Shown in pieces: positions 54,246-63,864 of a stretch of 64,000 nucleotides of DNA. The number at the start of each line of letters is the position of its first letter. Positions within the stretch are counted from its first letter, which is position 1. Source of the stretch: Micromonospora polyrhachis (GTDB lineage Bacteria > Actinomycetota > Actinomycetes > Mycobacteriales > Micromonosporaceae); contig NZ_JACHJW010000001.1 of NCBI RefSeq assembly GCF_014203835.1, positions 5,530,501 to 5,594,500 on the forward strand. Direction: 5' to 3'. The notes below the pieces were generated by a model, which searched no databases, was not told where the DNA came from, and worked only from the letters and a program-made list of their open reading frames with translations. The position numbers and the translations under genes were made by a program.

Positions 54246-55772
54246 GTGCCCGGCAATCCTCGTCCCCGTACCGTTGTTCCGATCCGGCTCGGCGACCTCG
54301 CCGCGCGACTCGCGATCGAGCCGCCACCCGCCGGTTCCGTGACGGTGACGGGGGTGACCCACGACAGCCGGGCGGTCCGGGCCGGCGACCTCTACGCCGC
54401 CCTGCCCGGCGCGCAGCGGCACGGCGCGGACTTCATCCCGGCGGTCGCGGCGGCCGGCGCGGTGGCGGTACTGACCGACCCGGCCGGGGCCCCGGCAGCG
54501 GCGGAGGCCGGCCTGCCCGCCCTGATCGTCGCCGACCCCCGGGCGGTGCTCGGTGAGTTGGCCGCCGCCGTCTACGGCGACCCGACCAGCGGGCTGACCG
54601 TGATCGGGGTGACCGGCACCGCCGGCAAGACCTCCACCGCCTACCTGATCGAGTCCGGGCTACGGGCCGCCGGTCACGTCACCGGCCTGATCGGCACGGT
54701 GGAGACGCGCCTCGGTGACCTCGTCCTGGACAGCGTGCGCACCACGCCGGAGGCGACCGACCTGCACGCCATGCTCGCCGCCGCCGCCGAGCGGGGCGTC
54801 ACCGCCGTGGTGATGGAGGTGTCCAGCCACGCGCTGAGCATGGGACGGGTCGGCGGGGTCCGGTTCGCCGTCGGCGGCTACACCAACTTCGGCCAGGACC
54901 ACCTGGACTTCCACGCCGACTCGGCCGAGTACTTCGCCGCGAAGGCACAGCTCTTCGACGGGCGGTGCGGTGTCGAGGTGCTCAACCTCGACGATCCGGC
55001 GCTGCGTCCGCTGTTCAAGCCGACCACGGTGAGCTACTCCGCCACCGGTGACATCGCCGCCACCTGGCGGGCCGCCGACGTCAGCGGCTCCGGCTACACA
55101 CAGCGGTTCACCGCCCACGGCCCGGACGGCATCGCCGTCGCCGCCGGGGTGGCCCTGCCGGGCCGGCACAACGTCGCCAACGCCCTGCTGGCGATCGCCG
55201 CCCTGGTCGCCGTCGGGGTCGACCCGGCGACCGCCTCGACCGGTGTCGCCGCCTGCCCGGGTGTGCCCGGCCGGCTGGAGCTGGTCGAGGCCCCCGGCCC
55301 GGTCCGCGGGGTGGTCGACTACGCACACAAACCCGACGCGATCGTCGCCGCACTCGCCGCCCTGCGCGAGCTGGCCACCGGCACCGGTCGGCTGATCTGT
55401 GTGATCGGGGCAGGTGGAGACCGCGACCGGGGGAAGCGGCCGGTGATGGGGGCCGCCGCCGCACGTGGCGCCGACCTGGTGCTGATCACCGACGACAACC
55501 CCCGTACCGAGGATCCGGCCGCGATCCGCTCCGAGGTGCGGCGCGGTGCCGAGCAGGCCGACGGGGGCGCGCAACTGCTGGAGGTGCCGGGTCGGCGGGC
55601 CGCCATCGACGAGGCGGTACGACTCGCCGCGCCCGGTGACGTCATCGCCGTACTCGGCAAGGGGCACGAACGGGGCCAGGAGATCGACGGCCAGGTTCAT
55701 CCTTTCGACGACCGGGTCGAGCTGGCCTCCGCGCTGGCCGCCCGGTTCAACAGTCCGGTGAGGCAACCATGA
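54246..55772 (+). CDS. murE: UDP-MurNAc-tripeptide synthetase (MurE)
   Basis: 508-aa cytoplasmic Mur ligase adding the third residue (meso-diaminopimelate) to UDP-MurNAc-L-Ala-D-Glu. GTG 54246 is preferred; GTG 54207 is in frame. ATP P-loop GVTGTAGKTSTAYL, the carbamylated-Lys region, HNVANALLAIAAL and the DAP-specific DNPR motif (ITDDNPRTEDP) are seen. The stop overlaps the murF start (ATGA). Confidence 0.95.
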   Translation: MPGNPRPRTVVPIRLGDLAARLAIEPPPAGSVTVTGVTHDSRAVRAGDLYAALPGAQRHGADFIPAVAAAGAVAVLTDPAGAPAAAEAGLPALIVADPRAVLGELAAAVYGDPTSGLTVIGVTGTAGKTSTAYLIESGLRAAGHVTGLIGTVETRLGDLVLDSVRTTPEATDLHAMLAAAAERGVTAVVMEVSSHALSMGRVGGVRFAVGGYTNFGQDHLDFHADSAEYFAAKAQLFDGRCGVEVLNLDDPALRPLFKPTTVSYSATGDIAATWRAADVSGSGYTQRFTAHGPDGIAVAAGVALPGRHNVANALLAIAALVAVGVDPATASTGVAACPGVPGRLELVEAPGPVRGVVDYAHKPDAIVAALAALRELATGTGRLICVIGAGGDRDRGKRPVMGAAAARGADLVLITDDNPRTEDPAAIRSEVRRGAEQADGGAQLLEVPGRRAAIDEAVRLAAPGDVIAVLGKGHERGQEIDGQVHPFDDRVELASALAARFNSPVRQP

Positions 55773-57169
55773 TCGTGATAACCCTGCCCGAGATCGCCGA
55801 GGCGGTCGCCGGCCGGCTCGTCGCCGTCGACCCGACCGCACAGATCGTCACCGGCCCGGTCGAGTTCGACTCCCGCAAGGTGACCCCGGGCGCGCTCTTC
55901 GTGGCGTTCCCCGGCGAGAAGGTCGACGGCCACGACTACGCGGCCGAGGCGGTCGCTGCCGGTGCGACGGCGGTGCTCGGCACCCGGGAGGTCGCCGGGG
56001 TGCCGATGGTGCTGGTCGACGACGCGCTGACCGCGATGGGCGAACTCGCCCGCGCGGTGCTGGACCGGCTTCCCGACTTGACCGTGGTGGGCCTGACCGG
56101 CTCGTCCGGCAAGACCAGCACCAAGGACCTGATCGCGCAGCTCACCGCCCGGCTCGGGCCGACCGTGGCACCGCCCGGGTCGTTCAACAACGAGCTGGGC
56201 CACCCGTACACGGCGTTGCAGGCCGATCCGGGCACCCGGTTCCTGGTGCTGGAGAAGGGCTCCCGGGGGATCGGGCACGTGCGCTACCTGTGCGAGGTGG
56301 CACCGCCCCGGATCGCGGTCGTGCTCAACGTCGGCAACTCGCACATCGGCGAGTTCGGCTCGGTGGAGGCGATCGCCCAGGCCAAGGGTGAGTTGGTCGA
56401 GGCGCTGCCGGCCTACGGGCTGGCGGTGCTCAACGCCGACGACCCCCGGGTACGGGCGATGTCCGCCCGCACCCAGGCCCGGGTGGTGCTGGTCGGTGAG
56501 GCCCCCGACGCCGAGGTACGTGCCGAGGACGTCACCGTCGACGAGCGCGGACGACCGTCGTACACGCTGGTCACGCCGGAGGGCCGCGCGCCGGTGCGGC
56601 TCGGACTGACCGGCCGGCACCAGGTCGGCAACACCCTGGCGGCGGCGGCCGTGGCCCGGGAACTGGGCATGCCGCTGGCCGAGTTGGCCACCGCCCTCGG
56701 CGAACTGGAGCTGGTGTCGACGCGGCGGATGGACGTCTTCGACCGCCCCGACGGGGTGACGGTCATCGACGACTCGTACAACGCCAATCCCGCTTCCATG
56801 TCGGCGGCGCTGCGCGCCCTGGCCAGCCTCGGCCACGACCGTCGGAAGCTGGCCGTGCTCGGCTACATGGCCGAGTTGGGCGCGTACGAGCGGGAAGGAC
56901 ACGCGGGGGTTGGCCGGCTCGCCGCCGAATTGGGCGTCGACCGGCTGTTCGTGGTCGGTGAACCGGCCGCGCCGATCCACGAAGGCGCGTCCGAAGTTGA
57001 GGATTGGGGAGGATTGTCGGTGCTGGTACCCGATCAGGCAGCGGCGGTTGATGCGTTGCGGGGCGAGTTACGACCAGGGGACGTCGTCCTGGTCAAGGGC
57101 TCGCGGTACCGAACCTGGGAGGTGGCCGACGCGTTGCGTGCCGACGCTGATCAGGAGGGCGCCGCGTGA
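55769..57169 (+). CDS. murF: UDP-MurNAc-pentapeptide synthetase (MurF)
   Basis: 466-aa Mur ligase adding D-Ala-D-Ala. P-loop VGLTGSSGKTSTKDL, then NNELGHPYTAL, EKGSRGIGHV, and C-terminal VTVIDDSYNANPASMSAALRAL (quoted in part: DDSYNANPASM). ATG 55769 overlaps the murE stop. The TGA at 57167-57169 overlaps a GTG that opens the repeat-encoded mini-ORF. Confidence 0.95.
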   Translation: MIVITLPEIAEAVAGRLVAVDPTAQIVTGPVEFDSRKVTPGALFVAFPGEKVDGHDYAAEAVAAGATAVLGTREVAGVPMVLVDDALTAMGELARAVLDRLPDLTVVGLTGSSGKTSTKDLIAQLTARLGPTVAPPGSFNNELGHPYTALQADPGTRFLVLEKGSRGIGHVRYLCEVAPPRIAVVLNVGNSHIGEFGSVEAIAQAKGELVEALPAYGLAVLNADDPRVRAMSARTQARVVLVGEAPDAEVRAEDVTVDERGRPSYTLVTPEGRAPVRLGLTGRHQVGNTLAAAAVARELGMPLAELATALGELELVSTRRMDVFDRPDGVTVIDDSYNANPASMSAALRALASLGHDRRKLAVLGYMAELGAYEREGHAGVGRLAAELGVDRLFVVGEPAAPIHEGASEVEDWGGLSVLVPDQAAAVDALRGELRPGDVVLVKGSRYRTWEVADALRADADQEGAA

Positions 57170-57384
57170 GCGCGAGGAGTGAGCTTGCGAGCCCCGCAGT
57201 CGCGAACAGAGAGACCCGTGTGAGCGCGAGGAGCGAGCGTTCCGGGGCGGCTCGCGTGGGACGCGGATGCGCCGGAATGCGAGTTGAGCTTGCGAGCCCC
57301 GCAGTCGCGAACGGAGGGGTCAGTGTGAGCGCGAGGAGTGAGCTTGCGAGCCCCGCAGTCGCGAACGGAGGAGTCATAGCGTGA
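57166..57384 (+). repeat. In-frame repeat array (72-codon mini-ORF) between murF and mraY
   Basis: Two identical 42-bp units (57166-57207 and 57325-57366) and a split diverged copy (57220-57239 plus 57285-57312) are built on GTGAGCGCGAGGAGTGAGCT... and GCGAGCCCCGCAGTCGCGAAC. The whole stretch is open for 72 codons and repeats [13 protein letters not shown]. Its GTG overlaps the murF stop and its TGA overlaps the mraY start, both by 4 bp. It looks like a dispersed short repeat that expanded at the gene junction rather than a conserved gene, but it could be translated as a coupling peptide. Confidence 0.75.
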
Positions 57385-58505
57385 GGGCGGTCATCGTCGC
57401 CATCGGGGTGGCCTTCCTCGTTTCGCTCTTCGGCACGCCACTGGCGATCAAGGTTTTCACCCGGCTGAAGGCTGGTCAGCCGATCCGGTCCGAGGGACCG
57501 ACGATGCACCAGGGCAAGAAGGGCACTCCCACCATGGGTGGCGTGGTGTTCATCGTCGCCACGGTCATCGCGTACGTCGCCGGGCACCTGGCGCTGACCA
57601 CCCTGCCGGACCAGCAGATCGCCCAGGTGGAACCGACGATCACCGCGCTGGTGCTGCTCGGTCTGATGGTCTTCTCCGGTGCGGTCGGGTTCGTCGACGA
57701 CTTCCTGAAGGTCCGTAGACGCAACAGTGCCGGCCTCAACGCGCGGGGCAAGCTGTTCGGGCAGATCCTGGTCGGCGCGGTCTTCGGGGTGATCGCGCTC
57801 TACTTTCCGAGCAGCATGGTCGACTCGGAGGGCGGCTCGACCAACGTCGAGACGGTGGGCAGCACGACGCTCTCCTTCATCCGGGACATCGACTTCCTGG
57901 ATGTGGGCAAGGTCGCCTCTGTGATCATTTTCATCTTCGTGGTGATGGCGGCGACCAACGGCGTCAACCTCACCGACGGGCTGGACGGGTTGGCTACCGG
58001 TGCCTCGGTGATGGTGCTGGCGGCGTACGCCCTGATCGCCTTCTGGCAGTACCGGCACTGGTGTGCGGACCCGGCCTACACCCGGGACTACTGCTATTCG
58101 GTACGCGACCCGTTGGAGATCGCACTGATCGCGGGTGCGGCGGCCGGAGCCTGTGTCGGCTTCCTCTGGTGGAACACCTCACCAGCGCGGATCTTCATGG
58201 GCGACACCGGGGCGTTGGGCCTCGGCGGCCTGATCGCCGGCATGGCGATGTCCACCCGGACGCTGCTGCTCCTGCCGATCATCGGTGGCCTCTTTGTGAT
58301 CATCACCATGTCGGTGGTCATCCAGATCATCTCGTTCAAGTCCACTGGTAAGCGGGTCTTCCGGATGTCCCCCCTACAGCACCACTTCGAATTGGCCGGC
58401 TGGAGCGAGGTCAACATCGTCGTCCGGTTCTGGATCATCGCCGGGATCGGAGTGGCCATCGCCCTGGGCCTGTTCTACAGCGAGTACCTGACCGCGATGA
58501 GCTGA
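57381..58505 (+). CDS. mraY: Phospho-MurNAc-pentapeptide translocase (MraY)
   Basis: 374-aa integral membrane enzyme making lipid I from UDP-MurNAc-pentapeptide and undecaprenyl phosphate. About 10 membrane helices; motifs [52 protein letters not shown] and [13 protein letters not shown] are all present. GTG 57381 overlaps the mini-ORF stop. A strong hairpin follows 10 bp after the gene, and murD is absent at this point. Confidence 0.96.
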   Translation: MRAVIVAIGVAFLVSLFGTPLAIKVFTRLKAGQPIRSEGPTMHQGKKGTPTMGGVVFIVATVIAYVAGHLALTTLPDQQIAQVEPTITALVLLGLMVFSGAVGFVDDFLKVRRRNSAGLNARGKLFGQILVGAVFGVIALYFPSSMVDSEGGSTNVETVGSTTLSFIRDIDFLDVGKVASVIIFIFVVMAATNGVNLTDGLDGLATGASVMVLAAYALIAFWQYRHWCADPAYTRDYCYSVRDPLEIALIAGAAAGACVGFLWWNTSPARIFMGDTGALGLGGLIAGMAMSTRTLLLLPIIGGLFVIITMSVVIQIISFKSTGKRVFRMSPLQHHFELAGWSEVNIVVRFWIIAGIGVAIALGLFYSEYLTAMS

Positions 58506-58514
58506 CCGCGCTGC

Positions 58515-58554
58515 GGACAGGTGTGCCCCGGCCTCGGCCGGGGCACACCTGTCC
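58515..58554 (+). terminator. Strong hairpin between mraY and ftsW
   Basis: Arms 58515-58533 (GGACAGGTGTGCCCCGGCC) and 58536-58554 are perfectly complementary over 19 bp, with only two bases between them, so a 17-18 bp stem forms. It starts 10 bp after the mraY stop. There is no T-tract, but the stem strength fits an actinomycete terminator. It would split the dcw cluster into two transcription units. Confidence 0.8.
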
Positions 58555-58655
58555 GGGCCACCGTCACCGTCCGACACGCCGGCCGGCTCACCTGCGCCGG
58601 GCCGGGTGTGTCCGAGGTGATGATGGCCTGATGGGGAGGACCGGGGGCGGACGGC

Positions 58656-60161
58656 ATGACGGGTGAGCGACCACGGCGGGCGGCCGGCGACGGCCGTACC
58701 ATGACGTCCACGTCCGTACCCGGGAAGCGGGCTGGGCCGGGCGGCGGCGCGGGATCCGGGCCGGGCACCGGCCGATCGGGGAGCGGGCCCGGAGCCGGCC
58801 CGGCGGAGACCGGACGGCCGGGTACCACCAGCCGTCTCGACCTACTACGGGGCCTACTGGCCCGCCCGATGGCCTCCTACTACCTGCTTCTCTTCAGCGC
58901 CGGTCTGTTGCTGTTGATCGGCCTGACGATGGTCTTCTCGGCGACCAGCGTCAAGGCCTACGCCACCGACGGCAACACCTTCGCGGCGATCAGCAAGCAG
59001 GTGGCCTTCGCCTTCATCGGACTGGTCGCGTTCTGGGCCTTCCAGCGCCTGCCCGCGCGCACGTTCCGCGATCTCGGGGTGCCGGTGCTCGGCGCGGCCC
59101 TGGTCCTGCTGGTGATCCTCGACGCGTTGCTGGCCTGGGCGAAGCTGCGCAACCTCGAGGTTGCCAAGATCGGCCCGTTGGAGGCCAACCTGCTCTGGCT
59201 GCACATCGGGCCGATCCAGGTGCAGCCCTCCGAGTTGGCCAAGCTCGGCCTGGTGCTCTGGGGTGCCAACGTCATCGCCCAGAAGGGGGCCGCGCTGGGC
59301 TGGTGGCGGGAACTGCTCAACCCGCTGTTCCCGGTGGTCGGCCTCCTTTTCGTCCTGGTCGGCTACAACGACCTGGGCACCATGCTCTGTCTACTCGCCA
59401 TCGTGGTCGGGCTGCTCTGGGCGGCCGGCGTCCGTAAACGGATCTTCGCGACCCTGTCGGTGCTCGGCCTGGCCGGTGTCGGGCTGCTGATCGCGGTGGC
59501 CTCGCTGGGCGCGGGATCGGGCGAGAAGGATGCCGAGAACTACCGGCTGCTGCGGTTGACCTCGTTCTTCCGTACCCCGGCGGACTGCGGCGATCCGTGT
59601 TACCAGGCGTTGCAGGCCCGGTACGCGATCGACAACGGTGGCTGGTTCGGGGCGGGCCTGGGCAAGAGCGTCATGAAGTGGAATTGGTTACCCGCTGCCG
59701 ACAACGACTTCATCTTCGCTGTCCTCGCCGAGGAGCTTGGGGTGGTGGGCTGCATCGTGGTGCTCGCCCTCTTCGCCGTACTGGCCTACACCGGGTTCCG
59801 CATCGCCCGGCGGATCGGGGACCCGTTCCGCCGACTGGTTGCCGCTGCCATCACCACCTGGCTGGTCAGCCAGGCGGTGATCAACGTCGGCGGGGTGGTC
59901 GGGCTGCTGCCGATCACCGGCCTGCCGCTGCCGTTCATCTCCGATGGCGGAAGTGCCCTGGTGGTGACCCTCGCCGCGATCGGGGTACTGGCATCGTTCG
60001 CCCGCGCCGAGCCCGATGCGGCGAGAGCCCTGCATGCCCGTCCACCCGCCCGATGGGTCCGACTAGTCTGGGCCCCGTTGCCGCCGCTACCCGCGCGGCG
60101 TCGGCGGAGCGAGGACGACCCGCGCCGGGACGACCCGCGGACGCGTCGGGTCGGTCGGTGA
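58656..60161 (+). CDS. ftsW: FtsW, septal peptidoglycan glycosyltransferase (SEDS)
   Basis: 501-aa SEDS-family protein. A disordered Gly/Pro/Arg-rich N-terminus (1-65) precedes about 10 membrane helices. Landmarks: LTMVFSATSVKAY, IQPSELAKLGLVLW (here VQPSELAK), GYNDLGTMLCL, NDFIFAVLAEELG and GLPLPFISDGGSAL. The last motif has ISD where many homologues have VSY or VST. It ends in a basic cytoplasmic tail. It polymerises glycan with FtsI. ATG 58656 lies 100 bp after the hairpin; ATG 58701 is an alternative. A promoter is expected in the 150-bp gap. Confidence 0.93.
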   Translation: MTGERPRRAAGDGRTMTSTSVPGKRAGPGGGAGSGPGTGRSGSGPGAGPAETGRPGTTSRLDLLRGLLARPMASYYLLLFSAGLLLLIGLTMVFSATSVKAYATDGNTFAAISKQVAFAFIGLVAFWAFQRLPARTFRDLGVPVLGAALVLLVILDALLAWAKLRNLEVAKIGPLEANLLWLHIGPIQVQPSELAKLGLVLWGANVIAQKGAALGWWRELLNPLFPVVGLLFVLVGYNDLGTMLCLLAIVVGLLWAAGVRKRIFATLSVLGLAGVGLLIAVASLGAGSGEKDAENYRLLRLTSFFRTPADCGDPCYQALQARYAIDNGGWFGAGLGKSVMKWNWLPAADNDFIFAVLAEELGVVGCIVVLALFAVLAYTGFRIARRIGDPFRRLVAAAITTWLVSQAVINVGGVVGLLPITGLPLPFISDGGSALVVTLAAIGVLASFARAEPDAARALHARPPARWVRLVWAPLPPLPARRRRSEDDPRRDDPRTRRVGR

Positions 60162-60173
60162 GAGGAGAGGGTG

Positions 60174-61280
60174 ATGGGGCCGCTGCGGTCGGTGGTGCTC
60201 GCCGGAGGAGGCACCGGGGGACACATCTACCCGCTGCTGGCCTTCGCGGACTGCCTGCGCCGGCATGATCCGTCGGTACGGATCACCTGCCTCGGCACGC
60301 CCCGAGGGTTGGAGAACGAACTGATCCCGCCTCAGGGCTACGACTTACGGCTGATTCCCGCATACCAGCTGCCCCGGTCGGTGAACATGAACCTCATGCG
60401 TACCCCGGACCGGATGTGGAAGGCGGCCCGCGCCGCCGGCAAGGTGATCGACGAGGTACGCGCCGACGTGGTCGTCGGGTTCGGGGGGTACGTCTCGGTG
60501 CCGGGCTACCTGGCGGCCTGGCGACGGGAACTGCCGATCGTGATCCATGAGGTCAACGTTCCCCCGGGAGTGGCCAACCGGCTCGGCATGAAGTTCACCA
60601 AGCAGGTGGCCGTCGGTTTTCCGCACCAGCCGGCGCAGGCCGAGTCGCTGCGCGACGCCCGGGTGGTCGGCGTACCGCTGCGCCGGGCCATCGCCGGCCT
60701 GGACCGGGCGGCACAGCGGGAGCCCGCCCGAGCCCACTTCGGGCTGCGGCCGGACCTGCCGACGCTCTTCGTCGCCGGGGGCTCGCAGGGGGCCCGGACG
60801 ATCAACCTGGCGGTCTCCGGGGCGGCCCGGCAGCTCGCGGCCGCAGGCGTACAGGTGCTGCATGTCATCGGGGCCCGCAACGAGCCGGTGGTGGTCCCCG
60901 ACGACCTGCCGGTGCCCTATGTCACGCTGCCCTACCTGTCGGAGATGGAGCTCGGCTACGCCGCTGCCGACCTGATGTTGGGCCGGGGCGGGGCGATGAC
61001 CTGCGCCGAGGTTGCGGCGGTCGGGTTGCCCACCATCTACGTGCCCTACCCGCACAGCAACCAGGAGCAGCGCCGTAACGCGTTGCCCGTGGTCGAGGCG
61101 GGGGGTGGACTGCTGGTCGACGACACCGAGATGAGCTCCGGTTGGGTCGAGCAGACGGTGTTGCCGCTGATCCGTGATCCACAACGGTTGGCGGCGATGA
61201 GTTCCGCCGCGGCTGGCTACGGCCGGCGGGACGGTGACGAGGCGTTGCTTGATTTCGTCTACGAGGCGGTGGCCCGGTGA
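60174..61280 (+). CDS. murG: MurG, lipid II synthase (GlcNAc transferase)
   Basis: 368-aa GT28 glycosyltransferase transferring GlcNAc from UDP-GlcNAc to lipid I at the inner membrane face. GGGTGGHIYP, VGFGGYVSVPG, HEVNVPPGVANR, VAGGSQGARTIN and the donor-site block GRGGAMTCAEVAAVGLPTIYVPYPHSNQEQR (quoted in part: GRGGAMTCAEVAAVGLP) are visible. Starts GTG 60171 and ATG 60174 are adjacent; ATG gives better spacing from AGGAGAGG. HSN replaces the common HAA/AAD donor-site residues. Confidence 0.95.
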   Translation: MGPLRSVVLAGGGTGGHIYPLLAFADCLRRHDPSVRITCLGTPRGLENELIPPQGYDLRLIPAYQLPRSVNMNLMRTPDRMWKAARAAGKVIDEVRADVVVGFGGYVSVPGYLAAWRRELPIVIHEVNVPPGVANRLGMKFTKQVAVGFPHQPAQAESLRDARVVGVPLRRAIAGLDRAAQREPARAHFGLRPDLPTLFVAGGSQGARTINLAVSGAARQLAAAGVQVLHVIGARNEPVVVPDDLPVPYVTLPYLSEMELGYAAADLMLGRGGAMTCAEVAAVGLPTIYVPYPHSNQEQRRNALPVVEAGGGLLVDDTEMSSGWVEQTVLPLIRDPQRLAAMSSAAAGYGRRDGDEALLDFVYEAVAR

Positions 61281-61311
61281 CCGGGCGTACCGCGATCGGA
61301 AGGTTTGTTCT

Positions 61312-62844
61312 ATGAACACCGCGCAGTTCAGCCCCGCCGGTACCGTGACCGCCGAGGAGTTGGGCACGGTCCACCTGATCGGCGTTGGCGGGGTAGGCAT
61401 GAGCGGCCTGGCCCGGCTGTTGCTGACCCGGGGCATTCCGGTCTCGGGGAGTGAGTTGCGGGAGTGGCCGACGCTGGCCGGTCTGCGCGCTCTCGGCGGC
61501 ACCATCCACCGCAGCCACGAGGTGGCCAACCTGGACGGGGTGGACACGGTCGTCTACTCGACCGCGATCCCGCAGGACCATGTGGAACTGGTCGAGGCGC
61601 GCCGACGCGGACTGCTGATCCTGCACCGCTCGGAGGCGCTGGCCGCGGCGATGACCGGCCGGCGGACCATCGCGGTGGCCGGCACCCACGGCAAGACCAC
61701 CACGACGTCGATGGCCACGCTGATCCTGCAACAGGCTGGCCAGGACCCGTCCTTCGTCATCGGTGGGGAGATCTCCGAGGTCGGCTCCAACGGACATCAC
61801 GGCAGCGGGGAGTACTTCGTCGCCGAGGCCGACGAGAGCGACCGCTCGTTCCTGCGGTACCGACCGTTCGTCTCGATCATCACGAACATCGACCGGGATC
61901 ACCTGAACACCTACGGCGACTTCGCCGGACTTGAGTCTGCCTTCGCAGACTTCGCCCGGCTCACCGACCCGGACGGCTTCGTGGTCACCTGTGCCGACGA
62001 TCCGAGCTGCCGGCGGATGGCCGAGACGCTGCGCGCCGAGGGGCGCACCGTCTACACGTACGGCGAGGCCCCCGACGCGGACCTGCGGCTGTCGGACATC
62101 GTCTCGTCCGCGCAGGGTGGGCGCTACCTGGCGACGCTGGAGGGCACGCCGCTGGGCGAGATCCGGATGCCGGTGCCCGGCCGGCACATGAGTCTCAACA
62201 GCGCCGCGGCGGTACTCACCGCCTGCAAGCTCGGCCTCGGGCTCTCGGACGCGGTGGCCGCACTCGCCGCCTTCCCGGGAGTGCGTCGTCGGTTCGAACG
62301 CAAGGGGGTCGCCGCCGGGGTGCTGGTCTACGACGAGTACGCCTACCACCCGGTGTCGATGACCGCCGCGTTGCAGACCCTGCGTGACGTGGCGGGCGAC
62401 GGTCGGGTCATCGTCGTCTTCCAGCCCTACCGGGTCTATCGCACTCGCGACCTGCAGGCCGAACTCGCCACCGCGCTGGCCATCGCCGACGAGGTGGTGA
62501 TGCTGGAGGTCTTCGGACCGGGTGAGGTTCGCCAACCCGGTGAGGGTGGGGTGGCGTTGGTCGCCGCGATCGATCTGCCAGCCGAGCGGAAGGTCTTCAT
62601 CGAGTCCTGGACGGACGTACCGGCCGAGGTGGTCCGCCGGGCCGGCAAGGGCGACCTGGTGGTGACCATGGGCGCCCCGCCGATCTCCCTGATGGGCGAC
62701 GAACTGTTGGCCGCGCTCGCCGAGCAGGGTGCGGGCGGTGAGTCGAGAGGGGTCACCGGGCCGACCAGCGTCGCCACCCCGGTCGGCACCGGGCCGTCGG
62801 CGAACGGGTCGGGGCCGGACGTCGTGGCCCGCGACGCGGGATGA
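61312..62844 (+). CDS. murC: UDP-MurNAc-L-alanine ligase (MurC)
   Basis: 510-aa Mur ligase adding L-Ala to UDP-MurNAc, the first stem-peptide step. ATG 61312 follows GGAAGG; the longer frame overlaps murG. N-terminal UDP-binding HLIGVGGVGMSGLA, P-loop VAGTHGKTTTTSM, and C-terminal VYDEYAYHPVSMTAAL and VVFQPYRVYRT. The usual YDDYAHHP is YDEYAYHP here. A Gly/Ser-rich tail (about 475-510) is dispensable-looking. The stop overlaps ftsQ (ATGA). Confidence 0.95.
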   Translation: MNTAQFSPAGTVTAEELGTVHLIGVGGVGMSGLARLLLTRGIPVSGSELREWPTLAGLRALGGTIHRSHEVANLDGVDTVVYSTAIPQDHVELVEARRRGLLILHRSEALAAAMTGRRTIAVAGTHGKTTTTSMATLILQQAGQDPSFVIGGEISEVGSNGHHGSGEYFVAEADESDRSFLRYRPFVSIITNIDRDHLNTYGDFAGLESAFADFARLTDPDGFVVTCADDPSCRRMAETLRAEGRTVYTYGEAPDADLRLSDIVSSAQGGRYLATLEGTPLGEIRMPVPGRHMSLNSAAAVLTACKLGLGLSDAVAALAAFPGVRRRFERKGVAAGVLVYDEYAYHPVSMTAALQTLRDVAGDGRVIVVFQPYRVYRTRDLQAELATALAIADEVVMLEVFGPGEVRQPGEGGVALVAAIDLPAERKVFIESWTDVPAEVVRRAGKGDLVVTMGAPPISLMGDELLAALAEQGAGGESRGVTGPTSVATPVGTGPSANGSGPDVVARDAG

Positions 62845-63698
62845 CACCCGGCTCGGGTCGGGGCCGCACCACCGGCCCGTCAGACGCCTCCGCCGGTGCG
62901 ACCCCGGGCGGTCCGGGGTCCGGTTTGGGGGCCCGGGCCGGCGGTACGCGTCGCTGGCGGTTGGTCCGGGCCAACAACGATGCCGTTCCGCCGTCGGTAC
63001 GGCGGTTCATGCGCCGCGCCCGACGACGTCGGATCCGGGCCGCGATGCCGTGGCTGGTGATCGGCGGTGTTCTCGCCTTGGCGGCCGTCCTGACCTGGGT
63101 CGTCCTCGGTACCGGGGTGTTCGGTGTTCGCGAGCTGCGGGTGGTCGGTGCCCAGTTGGTGACCCCGGAACAGGTACGGGCGGCGGCCGAGGTGCCGAAC
63201 GGCGTACCACTGGCCCGGGTCGACCTGGCCGCGGTGGAGTGGCGGGTCGGCCGGTTGGCGCCGGTGGGCCGGGTGACGGTGTCCCGGGACTGGCCGGACG
63301 CCCTCCTGGTCGAGGTGGTGGAACGGACTCCGGTCGCGGTGGTGCCGCAGGGGCAGCAGTTCGCGGTGATCGACAGCGCGGGGGTGGTCTTCCAGACGGT
63401 GACCCGTCGGCCGGAGCAGTTGCCGGTGGTCCGGGTTTCCGAGCCGGGGTCGGCTGACCTGGCCACCCGTAACGCGTTGCAGGTGCTCGCCGCCCTGACT
63501 CCCGAGCTGCGGGAGCGGCTCACCGAGGTGGTGGTGGAGGGGCCGGCGCGGATCAAGGTGCTGCTGCGCGGTGGCCGTACGGTCATCTGGGGTGACGCGT
63601 CCAATGGCGACACCAAGGCCCGGGTGGTGAGTGCGCTGCTGTCCCGGGAGGGTGACGTCATCGACGTGAGCGCTCCCGACGTGGTCACGATTCGGTGA
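62841..63698 (+). CDS. ftsQ: FtsQ cell-division protein
   Basis: 285-aa bitopic protein. A disordered cytoplasmic N-terminus (1-65, ending in RRARRRRIR) precedes a membrane helix (about 69-92) and a POTRA domain beginning VFGVRELRVVGAQLVTPEQVRAAA (quoted part: FGVRELRVVGAQLVTPEQV), followed by the FtsQ beta domain. It links FtsL/FtsW/FtsI at the septum. ATG overlaps the murC stop. Confidence 0.92.
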   Translation: MTPGSGRGRTTGPSDASAGATPGGPGSGLGARAGGTRRWRLVRANNDAVPPSVRRFMRRARRRRIRAAMPWLVIGGVLALAAVLTWVVLGTGVFGVRELRVVGAQLVTPEQVRAAAEVPNGVPLARVDLAAVEWRVGRLAPVGRVTVSRDWPDALLVEVVERTPVAVVPQGQQFAVIDSAGVVFQTVTRRPEQLPVVRVSEPGSADLATRNALQVLAALTPELRERLTEVVVEGPARIKVLLRGGRTVIWGDASNGDTKARVVSALLSREGDVIDVSAPDVVTIR

Positions 63699-63864
63699 CT
63701 GGGGGGCTGGTCGAGTCGGCAGGCGTGTTCGGGGGTGTCGATGTACCCGAGCACGGTGTCACGCACCCGACAAGTGGGAATGTGATCGAGGCGTGGCGAC
63801 ACGCCGGGTAGATCCTTGGTTCCCGCGGTACGGGCGCTTACGTTGCCCCGAGAGGATTCAGTGG

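Noticed and set aside
57166-57384. 72-residue mini-ORF as a conserved dcw gene
   Set aside because: Its sequence is built from a nucleotide repeat; annotated as a repeat, with possible translation noted as a finding.
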